9,144 bases of DNA from DATARH01 sp035935235 (GTDB lineage Bacteria; Pseudomonadota; Alphaproteobacteria; ATCC43930; CGMCC-115725). Under the pieces are notes generated by a model, which saw only the letters and a program-made list of their open reading frames with translations, made no database searches and was not told where the DNA came from. The stretch lies in contig DASYXG010000344.1 of assembly GCA_035935235.1 (NCBI GenBank), positions 1 through 9,144 of the forward strand. Reading direction: 5' to 3'. The first letter of the stretch is position 1, and each line of letters opens with the position of its first letter. This document shows, in pieces, positions 1-6,044 of the stretch. Both the position numbers and the translations under genes were made by a program.

Positions 1-550
1 CTGCCGCCCAGGGGATGCTCTCGGACCGGCCGATGCCGTACCACAGCTCCGGATAGGGCTTCTGCACCGGCTTCATCGGGACCGGTACATTGTCAAAGTT
101 GTAGAACTTGCCGTGGAAGGTCAGCCGGTCCTCGGTGAAGCCGATGCGGGTGACCTCGAAACATTCGCGGAACTGCTCGGCTCCGGTGGCGAAATCGATG
201 CCGTAGAAGCCGACCTCGACCGGTGAGATGCCACGGCCGACCCCGTAAAGAACCCGGCCGTTGCTCATCTGGTCGAGCATGCACACTTCATCGATCAGCC
301 GCAGCGGGTGGTAGAGCGGCAGCAGGTAAACCATCGGGCCGAATTTGAGCTTCTTGGTGCGTTGCGCCACCGCCGAAAGGAACACGCTCGGCGACGGGGC
401 ATAGCCGAGCGGCGTGTTGTGATGCTCAGCCAGGTGATAAGCGTAGAACCCGGCCCGGTCATAGGCCTCGATCAGCTGCAGGCGCTGCTCGAAATGGCGG
501 TTAAGCGGCTGCCCGCTGTCGTCGAGATGATCGAAAATACCAAAGCGCAT
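1..550 (-). CDS. LLM-class (luciferase-like) flavin-dependent oxidoreductase, 3' end cut off by window edge
   Basis: Reading the minus strand from the ATG at 550 gives 183 residues with no stop before the window edge, so about half of a usual ~350-residue protein is visible. It begins MRFGIFDHLDD, continues with AEHHNTPLGYAPSPSVFLSA (residues 41-60), KLKFGPMVYLLPLYHPLRL and then NGRVLYGVGRGISPVE. This is the standard N-terminal half of the bacterial luciferase-like TIM-barrel family, which uses reduced flavin (FMNH2 or F420) and O2 to oxidise small organic molecules in the cytoplasm. The EHH pair (His43, His44) matches the conserved family motif; in LuxA the equivalent His44 is catalytic. The start is supported by GGGAGAG four bases upstream. 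It lies 42 bases downstream of the GMC oxidoreductase on the same strand, so co-transcription is likely. The family call is firm; the substrate is unknown. Confidence 0.9.
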   Translation of the reverse strand, partial: MRFGIFDHLDDSGQPLNRHFEQRLQLIEAYDRAGFYAYHLAEHHNTPLGYAPSPSVFLSAVAQRTKKLKFGPMVYLLPLYHPLRLIDEVCMLDQMSNGRVLYGVGRGISPVEVGFYGIDFATGAEQFRECFEVTRIGFTEDRLTFHGKFYNFDNVPVPMKPVQKPYPELWYGIGRSESIPWAA

Positions 551-592
551 GAATCTCTCCCTGTCGCCGCATCCTAGCGGCAGCCGTGGGGG

Positions 593-2305
593 CTAGGCCA
601 CCATCGCGTCGCTGATCTTCTCGGCGGTCATCAAGGTCGGGAAATTGGTGTTGGCGCAGGGCACCGCTGGGAACAGCGAGGCGTCGACGACGCGCAGCCC
701 CGAAACGCCCCTCACCCGGCCCTGATTGTCGGTGACCGCCATCGGATCGCCAGCGGCACCCATGCGGCAGGTACAAGTCGCGTGCCACACGCCGATCGTC
801 GCCTTGCGGACAAAGGCCTCGAGCGCATCGTCGTCGGTCATCAGCTGATCGAAGCGAAAACCCTCGACGATGAAGCGGTCGATGACCCAGCGGCGCAGCC
901 AGGCCGGGCCGTCGAGCAGCTTGGCAACCATGTTGGTGATGCGGCGGTTCTTGTCGTTGACGACGCCGATCTGGCGCACCTTGTCGCTATAGGTGGCCGG
1001 GAACGGGTCGCTCGTCGCCTCTTTCAGCGCCGCGCTCATTTGCATCGCGCCGAGGCGGCGGAACCCGTCCATCAGCCGCTCGAGGTCGCGCCGGTCGGAC
1101 AGGAGGTTGAACTCGACCATCGGCTCGGCGCGCCAGTCGCGCGAGACCAGCTTGACCTGGCCGGTCTCCGAATAGGTCTTGTAGACCGCCAGCAGCAGCG
1201 AGGCGATCTGCTCGCCGACCGCGTGCCACGCCGATTTGCTCACCCCGGCGACGAACATGTCGCCCGCCGGAGCGTCACCGATCTGCGACGAGTAGCGCAG
1301 CGCCAGCAGGATGTGACGCCGCGTCAGATTGTTGAGCCGCGCGTCGGGCTTGATGAACGAGGAGACCGACACCGACGGGTGATCCATCAGCCGCTGCCCC
1401 ACTCCCGGCAGATTGGCGCGCACCTCGATGCCGAGATCACGCAACGCACCGGCCGGGCCAATCCCGGCGCGCAACAGGTGTGCCGGAGAGTGGATCGCAC
1501 CCGACGAGACCACGACCTCCTTGGCGCGGAACTCGGTTTCCTGGCCTTTGACCAGCGCCTTGACCCCGACGCATTTGGCGCCCTCGAAGAGCAGCGACAT
1601 GACCTGCGTCTCGGCCGAGATGGTCAGGTTCTTGCGCATCCGTGTGCCGTTATCGAGATAGCCAATCGCCGCCGACACCCGCCGATCATAGAGGTTCGAG
1701 ATGGTGATCGGGAAATACCCGTCAGGCTTAAACTCGCCGTTCTGGTCTTCGATGTAGGGAAAACCGGCCTCCTCGAACGCTTTGGCGACCGCCTTTGCGT
1801 GGCCGTTCCACATATTCGGGAAGATGCGGCGGACGGGGATGCGGCCCTCCTTGCCATGGAAGGGGCCGTCGAAATCCATGTCGCGCTCGACCTTCTTGAA
1901 ATAGGGCAGCACGTCCTTCCAGCCCCAGCCGGCGGCGCCCTTTGCCACCCATTCGTCGTAATCCGTTGGGGCGCCCCGATTGGCGAGCTGGCCGTTGATC
2001 GACGAGCCGCCGCCAAGCACGCGCGCCTGCTCGTATTTCCTGAGCGGCGGGCGCTCTTCGGGGCGGTTGTGCGAGACGATCTCGGTATGGACCTTGAGCT
2101 CGCTCCAGTGAAAACGCGGGTCGAAATAGGCGGTGCCAGGGTAGGAGTCGAGGATTTCCGGCGGAACCTTGCCGTCGGGCGTGTCCTGCCCCGCCTCGCA
2201 GAGCAGCACGCTGTCGCGGCTCTTCGCCGACAGCCGATTGGCCATGACCGACCCGGCCGAACCGCCGCCAACGATGATGTAGTCGTATTCCATCCCCTGC
2301 CCCAT
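593..2305 (-). CDS. GMC-family FAD-dependent oxidoreductase (choline dehydrogenase-like)
   Basis: A 570-residue protein of normal length for the glucose-methanol-choline family, flavoenzymes that oxidise alcohols. The N-terminus has the dinucleotide-binding fold YDYIIVGGGSAGSVMANRLS, with the acidic residue of the second strand in LLCEAG. The GMC signature RVLGGGSSINGQLANRG follows at about residues 95-111, and SSGAIHSPAHLLRAGIGP is the second signature. The active-site pair is visible near the end: His508 in GVWHATCTCRMG and Asn554 in ANTNFPTLMTAEKISD. In most relatives the His motif reads HPVGTCRMG or similar; here Gly is replaced by Cys511, giving Cys-Thr-Cys. No signal peptide is seen, so it is cytoplasmic. 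The start could instead be the Met four codons later (MEYDYIIVGG, at 2293), which is the more usual family N-terminus; both have purine-rich stretches but poor spacing. It sits between the SUOX-fold gene (64 bases upstream) and the LLM gene. The substrate cannot be read from the sequence. Confidence 0.93.
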   Translation of the reverse strand: MGQGMEYDYIIVGGGSAGSVMANRLSAKSRDSVLLCEAGQDTPDGKVPPEILDSYPGTAYFDPRFHWSELKVHTEIVSHNRPEERPPLRKYEQARVLGGGSSINGQLANRGAPTDYDEWVAKGAAGWGWKDVLPYFKKVERDMDFDGPFHGKEGRIPVRRIFPNMWNGHAKAVAKAFEEAGFPYIEDQNGEFKPDGYFPITISNLYDRRVSAAIGYLDNGTRMRKNLTISAETQVMSLLFEGAKCVGVKALVKGQETEFRAKEVVVSSGAIHSPAHLLRAGIGPAGALRDLGIEVRANLPGVGQRLMDHPSVSVSSFIKPDARLNNLTRRHILLALRYSSQIGDAPAGDMFVAGVSKSAWHAVGEQIASLLLAVYKTYSETGQVKLVSRDWRAEPMVEFNLLSDRRDLERLMDGFRRLGAMQMSAALKEATSDPFPATYSDKVRQIGVVNDKNRRITNMVAKLLDGPAWLRRWVIDRFIVEGFRFDQLMTDDDALEAFVRKATIGVWHATCTCRMGAAGDPMAVTDNQGRVRGVSGLRVVDASLFPAVPCANTNFPTLMTAEKISDAMVA

Positions 2306-2338
2306 TTCTTCCCGCTTGACCCCGAGCGATGTTATCGG

Positions 2339-2353
2339 CTCGCTCGAAGCGAG
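2339..2353. other. Short perfect hairpin between SUOX-fold and GMC genes
   Basis: CTCGCT (2339-2344) and AGCGAG (2348-2353) form a perfect 6-bp stem with a 3-base loop, in the 64-base gap upstream of the GMC start. No T-run follows on either strand, so it is not a typical intrinsic terminator. It could be an RNA processing or differential-expression element within the operon, or chance in GC-rich DNA. Confidence 0.3.
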
Positions 2354-2369
2354 GGCAAGGACGCGGAAC

Positions 2370-2861
2370 CTATTCGACCGCGATCGTCGTCACGTCATGG
2401 ACGTCGCGCGCGCCACGCTTGTCGCCCGGGATCACCACGCGAAAATTGTCGAGCGGTTTGCCGTCACGCTCGTAAGCGACGAGCACGCGCGCGTTGCCGT
2501 AGTCAGGCGACATCTCACCGGTAGAAAGGATAATGACATATCCGTCGGTCGCGGTGATGCGGATCGTGTGGCGCACGACCGCGTTGCGCGTCCCGTCGTC
2601 GATCCCACCGGCCTGGTCAATCAGCGACCATAGCAGGACGCCGGTGTAACTCGCGGTCACCGGCCCATGTTCGGTCTGATACGAGACATCTGCATGCTCC
2701 GCCCGCATCTTCTTGAGGTCATCGAACGTCCAGTGCTGCGCTTGTTTTACCTTGCCTTGGAGCGACAATACCGGAGCAGCGGCCGGCGATTGCGCCGCCG
2801 CCGGCGCAATCAGCAGCAAGCCGGCCAGGATCGTCGCGGCCGTTTGCGGGAAAATCGCCAT
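2370..2861 (-). CDS. Exported SUOX-fold (oxidoreductase molybdopterin-binding domain) protein without cysteines
   Basis: A 163-residue protein. Residues 1-23 form a signal peptide ending in APAAA-QS, so the product is probably periplasmic. The mature part matches the small 'molybdopterin-binding' proteins related to the sulfite oxidase / YedY catalytic fold: VLSLQGKV, HWTFDDLKKM (43-52), YTGVLLWSLIDQAG (72-85), TATDGYVIILSTGEM (103-117) and a C-terminal VVIPGDKRGARDVHDVTTIAV. In catalytic members a conserved Cys ligates molybdenum; this protein has no Cys anywhere, so it either does not bind molybdopterin in the usual way or has another job. Its length is about half that of catalytic members. 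The ATG at 2861 directly follows the TAG of mop (TAGATG), which implies translational coupling with the molybdate-binding protein. The fold assignment is fairly confident from the pattern; activity is unknown. Confidence 0.82.
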   Translation of the reverse strand: MAIFPQTAATILAGLLLIAPAAAQSPAAAPVLSLQGKVKQAQHWTFDDLKKMRAEHADVSYQTEHGPVTASYTGVLLWSLIDQAGGIDDGTRNAVVRHTIRITATDGYVIILSTGEMSPDYGNARVLVAYERDGKPLDNFRVVIPGDKRGARDVHDVTTIAVE

Positions 2862-3068
2862 CTATTTCGCGACCATCACATCCGAGGCCTTGATCACCGC
2901 GATTGCCTCGTCGCCGATGTTGAGAGCGAGATCGTCAATCGCTTCGTTGGTGATCGATGCGGTAACAACGACGCCGTTGCCGATATCGATCCGCACATGC
3001 GCCGTCGTCTGGCCTTTCTGTACGGCGACGATCTTGCCCTTAAGCTGATTGCGCGCGCTGAGTTTCAT
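2862..3068 (-). CDS. mop: Mop-type molybdate-binding protein (single TOBE domain, molbindin)
   Basis: A 68-residue protein consisting of one TOBE/Mop domain: MKLSARNQLKGKIVAVQKGQ at the start, HVRIDIGNGVVVTASIT in the middle and IGDEAIAVIKASDVMVAK at the end. These are the hallmark segments of molbindins, which assemble into oligomers in the cytoplasm that bind molybdate or tungstate and are thought to buffer or deliver it. The reading frame extends upstream to 3119, but the family begins at M-K-x-S-A-R-N. The ATG at 3068 (or its neighbour at 3071) fits that, with a GGA about seven bases upstream, so the shorter form is chosen. The gene is first in its strand group and its TAG is immediately followed by the ATG of the SUOX-fold gene. 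A possible promoter lies at 3187-3214. The gene is divergent from the hydrolase at 3257. Confidence 0.88.
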   Translation of the reverse strand: MKLSARNQLKGKIVAVQKGQTTAHVRIDIGNGVVVTASITNEAIDDLALNIGDEAIAVIKASDVMVAK

Positions 3069-3186
3069 CATCAGGTCCATCCGCTCGTTCTTCATGAACA
3101 TAACGGTTGGACATCCCATCGAGAAGCGCGCCGCTCTTGCCTCAGCCTCGCGCGTCCAAAATGTGGCAGCCGATCTTGCGTTGAAT

Positions 3187-3214
3187 ATTATGCGGCGAAT
3201 TTCTCATGCACCAA
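3187..3214 (-). promoter_or_regulatory. Possible sigma-70-type promoter for the mop operon
   Basis: On the minus strand, TTGGTG (3214-3209) is followed after 16 bases by CATAAT (3192-3187), a five-of-six match to the -10 consensus. It lies about 120 bases upstream of the mop start in the 188-base divergent region, which is visibly more AT-rich than its surroundings. I saw no convincing ModE-type palindrome. This is a pattern match only. Confidence 0.35.
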
Positions 3215-3256
3215 TAACGCGGCTCTCGTTCGCAGCCACCGGCGATAGGAGACCCC

Positions 3257-4360
3257 ATGCGACGCTTGATGTGCATCGCGTTCCTAGTTGCGGTGTCCGC
3301 CGGGTCGGTGCGGGCCGACGGCATCGTTCGCGAGATGACGTCTTTGGCCGTCACGTTGCCAAGTGGCGGGCAGGCGAAACTCGAGGCGATGATAGTTCGG
3401 CCAGACCGTCCCGGGCGATTTCCCCTAGTGGTCATGGTGCATGGCACCCCGCGGGATGCCGGCAAGAGACGGAGTATGTCGCCGGCCCCTTATATCGGGC
3501 CGGCAGAATTCTTCGCCACGCGCGGCTATGCCGTGGTCGCGATTATGCGCCGGGGGTTCGGGCATTCCGACGGGCCATACGCGGAAGTTATCACGGGGCC
3601 CTGCAACGACCGGGATTACCTGCGCGCCGCGACGACTTCGGCCGACGATGTGCTCGGTACGGTCGCCGCACTGCGTGGCGAGCCCTGGGTCGACCCCAGC
3701 CGGATTGTACTTCTCGGTCAATCCACGGGCGGGCTCGCCGTCAGTGCCGCCGCCGCGACCAACCCATCGGGAGTCATCGGCATCCTCAATTTCGCCGGCG
3801 GCCGCGGCTCGGATGCGCCGGACCACGTGTGCAGCGAGGATCGCCTGGTCTCGGATTTCGGTGTCCTCGGCCAGAGCGCGCGGATACCGGCATTATGGCT
3901 CTATTCGGAAAACGACCATTTTTTCTCGCCGGACCTAGCGCATCGCATGTTCGAGGCTTACCGGCGCGCTGGCGCGCCCGCTCAATTGGTAATGCTGCCG
4001 CCAATCGGCACCGACGGGCATTTCGCGCTGACGATCGCCCCGAGCGAGGTGGTATGGCCGCCAGTCGAAACCTTTCTGACGTTGCTTCATTTGCCGGTGG
4101 ACAAGGTCATGGAGCTGCCACCGATGGCGCTTCTGGCGCAGCCGCCGGGCCTCACCGCGGCGTGTGTCGCCGGATTTGGCAATTATGTCGCCGCCCGCAC
4201 CGACGCCAAGGCCTTTGCCATCAACCCGGAAGGCCATTGCGGTTGGATTTTCTCGGCCTCGTCACCTGACGAAGCCAAACGGGTCGCCATGAGCGAGTGC
4301 GCAAAAAGAGGAGCCAATTGCGCGCTCTACGCGGTCGGCCAATCGCTCGCAGCGCAATGA
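3257..4360 (+). CDS. Exported alpha/beta hydrolase with extra C-terminal Cys-containing module
   Basis: A 367-residue protein. Residues 1-20 form a signal peptide (likely cut at VRA-DG), so it acts outside the cytoplasm. Residues ~30-280 are an alpha/beta hydrolase of the dienelactone hydrolase / acyl-peptidase type: oxyanion-hole region VVMVHGTPRD (58-67), nucleophile Ser156 in GQSTGG, acid Asp220 in YSENDHFF and His255 in TDGHFAL. The catalytic triad is therefore complete, and an esterase or related hydrolase activity is expected. Residues ~305-367 form a second module, KAFAINPEGHCGWIFSAS then DEAKRVAMSECAKRGANC and ALYAVG. It resembles the small DUF4189-like repeats found at the ends of secreted alphaproteobacterial proteins; Cys328, Cys348 and Cys355 could form disulfides. 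The start is supported by AGGAG a few bases upstream (3247-3251). The gene is divergent from mop, and its stop lies one base from the stop of the convergent SH3 gene. The substrate is unknown. Confidence 0.88.
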   Translation: MRRLMCIAFLVAVSAGSVRADGIVREMTSLAVTLPSGGQAKLEAMIVRPDRPGRFPLVVMVHGTPRDAGKRRSMSPAPYIGPAEFFATRGYAVVAIMRRGFGHSDGPYAEVITGPCNDRDYLRAATTSADDVLGTVAALRGEPWVDPSRIVLLGQSTGGLAVSAAAATNPSGVIGILNFAGGRGSDAPDHVCSEDRLVSDFGVLGQSARIPALWLYSENDHFFSPDLAHRMFEAYRRAGAPAQLVMLPPIGTDGHFALTIAPSEVVWPPVETFLTLLHLPVDKVMELPPMALLAQPPGLTAACVAGFGNYVAARTDAKAFAINPEGHCGWIFSASSPDEAKRVAMSECAKRGANCALYAVGQSLAAQ

Positions 4361-4361
4361 C

Positions 4362-4706
4362 TCAGGGCGCGCTAATTGCTTGACCCAGATAGCTGCTATA
4401 TGTCCAGCCCGTGCCCGCGGGTGAGCTGACCTCCATCCAGCCGTCATTGGCGCTGGCCAGGACCTGAAGCGGCATGCCCGGCTGCAGCGTGCCGATAACC
4501 GGCGAGCCGACGCTCGGGCCGGCCCTCAGAAAGACGGCGTGGACGGGCGTGACGGGGCCCGGGTCATCACCTCCGCTTGGCGCCGTCGGTATCGATGCGG
4601 TGCCGGGATAATAGCGTTGAGCGGCCGAGTTCGTCGCGGGAAGCGAAACGACAGCCGCGAGGACCGCCGCAGATGCCAACAGTTTGACGATCCTGCTCAA
4701 AGGCAT
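4362..4706 (-). CDS. Exported SH3b-domain protein
   Basis: A 114-residue protein starting MPLSRIVKLLASAAVLAAVV, a clear signal peptide ending near NSAAQ. A short Pro/Gly/Ser-rich linker follows, then one bacterial SH3 domain: HAVFLRAGPSVGSPVIGTLQ, PLQVLASANDGWMEVSSPAG and TGWTYSSYLGQ. Such domains usually bind peptidoglycan or act as small protein-interaction modules in the periplasm. The open frame extends upstream to 4763, but the start at 4706 is preferred because GGAG (4717-4714) lies seven bases upstream and the signal peptide begins there. It is 87 bases downstream of the transporter on the same strand and may share its transcript. Its stop is one base away from the stop of the convergent hydrolase gene. 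Its exact role is unknown. Confidence 0.85.
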   Translation of the reverse strand: MPLSRIVKLLASAAVLAAVVSLPATNSAAQRYYPGTASIPTAPSGGDDPGPVTPVHAVFLRAGPSVGSPVIGTLQPGMPLQVLASANDGWMEVSSPAGTGWTYSSYLGQAISAP

Positions 4707-4713
4707 TGGCGTG

Positions 4714-4717
4714 CTCC
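4714..4717 (-). promoter_or_regulatory. Ribosome binding site deciding the SH3b start
   Basis: GGAG on the minus strand, seven bases before the ATG at 4706. No comparable site precedes the upstream in-frame ATG at 4763, so this site decides the start. Confidence 0.6.
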
Positions 4718-4731
4718 GGAGACCGGTTGAA

Positions 4732-4745
4732 GGGACGGCTGTCCC
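4732..4745 (-). other. Hairpin in the leader of the SH3b gene
   Basis: GGGAC (4732-4736) and GTCCC (4741-4745) pair perfectly around a 4-base loop, 26 bases upstream of the SH3b start and 48 bases after the transporter stop. There is no T-tract downstream on the minus strand, so a terminator is unlikely. It may be an mRNA stabiliser or chance. Confidence 0.25.
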
Positions 4746-4793
4746 CCGTCTTATTACCGGCAACGCGCTATTGTGCCCGTTGTTCCGGTCCGG

Positions 4794-5384
4794 CTATGGA
4801 CGCGCGGCGATCCGCTCCTTATGCGCCGCCTGCCAGACTTCGCGCGCAGAATCGGTATTGATGGCGGCAATGCCCAGGCCGACGATCAGATCGGGCCAGG
4901 CCGAGCGCCAATAGGTCGTCACCACCGCGACGGCAAGGATCGCCAGATTGGCCAACGCATCGTTGCGGGCCGACAAGAACGCGGCGCGGCTGAGGCTGCC
5001 GGCGTGATGGCGGTGGCGCGCCAGCAGAAAGGCGCAAGACAGATTAACGACCAACGCTCCGGCACCCGCCAGCGAGAGCGGAACCGGCGCCGGTGCGGCA
5101 AAGGTCTGAAACTTCACCCAGGTGGTCCAAAGCGTCGCCAGCGCCGGCGCGAGCAGCAGACAGGCGAGCCCGCTTCCCACCCAGGCCCGCCGCCGCGCGC
5201 TCCACCCGAGCGCGACGAGGATCAAGAAATTGACCGACGCGTCCTCGAGAAAATCGATGCTGTCGGCAAACAGCGAGACCGAGCCAATCGAGGTCGCGAC
5301 CGCAAACTCGATCCCGAAATAGGCAAGGTTGAGACAGGCAACCCAGATGACGGCGCGACGCAGACCGGTATCGCTCGAAATCAT
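4794..5384 (-). CDS. Cation diffusion facilitator-like integral membrane transporter (short form)
   Basis: A 196-residue protein with about five to six hydrophobic segments. It resembles the membrane domain of CDF proteins, which exchange divalent metal ions for protons across the inner membrane. TM2 reads SVSLFADSIDFLEDASVN (residues 35-52), where Asp44 and Asp48 take the H/DxxxD metal-site positions. TM5 reads FLSARNDALANLAIL, where Asp142 is kept but the usual first ligand (His or Asp) appears as Ser138. A short His-rich loop, RHRHH (123-127), lies before TM5. The protein ends soon after TM6 and lacks the usual ~80-residue cytoplasmic dimerisation domain. The ATG at 5384 is the first possible one, since an in-frame TGA lies two codons upstream; no strong ribosome binding site is visible. 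The metal is unknown, and loss of one ligand makes transport specificity uncertain. Confidence 0.82.
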   Translation of the reverse strand: MISSDTGLRRAVIWVACLNLAYFGIEFAVATSIGSVSLFADSIDFLEDASVNFLILVALGWSARRRAWVGSGLACLLLAPALATLWTTWVKFQTFAAPAPVPLSLAGAGALVVNLSCAFLLARHRHHAGSLSRAAFLSARNDALANLAILAVAVVTTYWRSAWPDLIVGLGIAAINTDSAREVWQAAHKERIAARP

Positions 5385-5495
5385 CGATCAAGCCGCAAAA
5401 AGCTGCGTCAGTGGCGTCTCCACCGGAACGCGAACGCCAGAAGAATGTTTGCCACACGGCTGGGGCCGCGTCCGCTACCCCATGGAAGCCGTTGC

Positions 5496-5502
5496 AAAGG
5501 AG
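5496..5502 (+). promoter_or_regulatory. Strong ribosome binding site for the small secreted protein
   Basis: AAAGGAG ends seven bases before the ATG at 5510. It fixes the start there rather than at the in-frame ATG at 5411. Confidence 0.75.
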
Positions 5503-5509
5503 CGTTTCG

Positions 5510-5779
5510 ATGTTCAGGACGATTGCGATTACTACCGGGTTGGCCATCGGCCTGTCGAGCGCCGCGATGGCTGATCAATACTGCGGTCCCGGCTATATCT
5601 ACCGCCATTATGCCTGCTACTGGGTCGGGCCTGGTCCCAACCCGGTAGGCGCCGCCATCGGGACCGCGGGAGCGGTCGCGACCACCGCGGTCGGCACGGC
5701 GGGGTATGTTGCGGGCAGCGCGGTCAACGCCGCGACCGGCATCGCCACCGGCGTCATCGGCGCGGTAACCGGCCGCTAG
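5510..5779 (+). CDS. Small exported Gly/Ala-rich protein of unknown function
   Basis: An 89-residue protein. Residues 1-21 are a signal peptide (MFRTIAITTG..., likely cut at AMA-DQ). The mature N-terminus, QYCGPGYIYRHYACYW, is aromatic and carries two Cys (25 and 36) that could form a disulfide. From residue ~47 to the end it is almost only Gly, Ala, Val, Thr and Ile, with recurring GxxxG/AxxxG spacing (GAAIGTAGAVATTAVGTAG...), like glycine-zipper segments that insert in or pack on membranes. The frame extends upstream to 5411, but the strong ribosome binding site and the signal peptide set the start at 5510. It is a single gene on the plus strand, divergent from the transporter and convergent with the MoaD-like gene five bases away. 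Small exported proteins of this style are common in Bradyrhizobium-like genomes and usually unnamed. Confidence 0.8.
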   Translation: MFRTIAITTGLAIGLSSAAMADQYCGPGYIYRHYACYWVGPGPNPVGAAIGTAGAVATTAVGTAGYVAGSAVNAATGIATGVIGAVTGR

Positions 5780-5784
5780 AAAAA

Positions 5785-6033
5785 TCAGCCGCCGCCGATC
5801 TTGGGGATCAGCACGATCTCGCTGTCGGGGCGGAGCGGTTCGAGATAGGCGTCCTGGAAGATCTCGCCGTCGATCGCCACCGCCATGCCTTCGTCGATCT
5901 GCTTGCCAAGACCGGGATAGCGCCGGTCGAGCTCGGCGATCATGCGCCGAACCGTATCGGCGTCGACATCGAACTCGGTCTGCCCGCCGGTGAGCCGGCG
6001 GGCAGCGATCCCGGTCATGATGACGTGCGGCAT
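5785..6033 (-). CDS. MoaD/ThiS-family sulfur-carrier-like protein
   Basis: An 82-residue protein with the beta-grasp pattern of MoaD/ThiS: MPHVIMTGIAARRLTGGQTE, then a helix DADTVRRMIAELDRRYPGL, then GMAVAIDGEIFQD, and a C-terminus LRPDSEIVLIPKIGGG. The terminal Gly-Gly is the part that is adenylated and thiocarboxylated by MoeB/ThiF-type enzymes to donate sulfur, in MoaD to make molybdopterin. Here the tail has three glycines. It lies downstream of the molybdenum hydroxylase operon on the same strand, 111 bases after the large subunit, with the palindromic repeat between, so a role with that enzyme's cofactor is plausible. It could be a dedicated carrier rather than the housekeeping MoaD; MoaE is not in the window. 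The ribosome binding site is weak. Confidence 0.82.
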   Translation of the reverse strand: MPHVIMTGIAARRLTGGQTEFDVDADTVRRMIAELDRRYPGLGKQIDEGMAVAIDGEIFQDAYLEPLRPDSEIVLIPKIGGG

Positions 6034-6044
6034 TCGCCTAGGGT

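Noticed and set aside
782..2524. A 580-codon plus-strand open frame opposite the GMC gene
   Set aside because: It is rich in Arg, Asp, His and Leu with no recognisable domain, which is typical of the antisense frame of a GC-rich gene, and the minus strand clearly encodes a GMC oxidoreductase.
3069..3119. N-terminal extension of Mop to the ATG at 3119
   Set aside because: The family begins at the M-K-x-S-A-R-N motif, and the extension has no domain or better ribosome binding site.
3049..4269. A 406-codon plus-strand open frame overlapping the hydrolase in another frame
   Set aside because: Arg-rich composition without domains; the hydrolase frame has a signal peptide, ribosome binding site and catalytic triad.
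5411..5509. Upstream start of the small exported protein
   Set aside because: It would bury the signal peptide; AAAGGAG seven bases before 5510 marks the real start.
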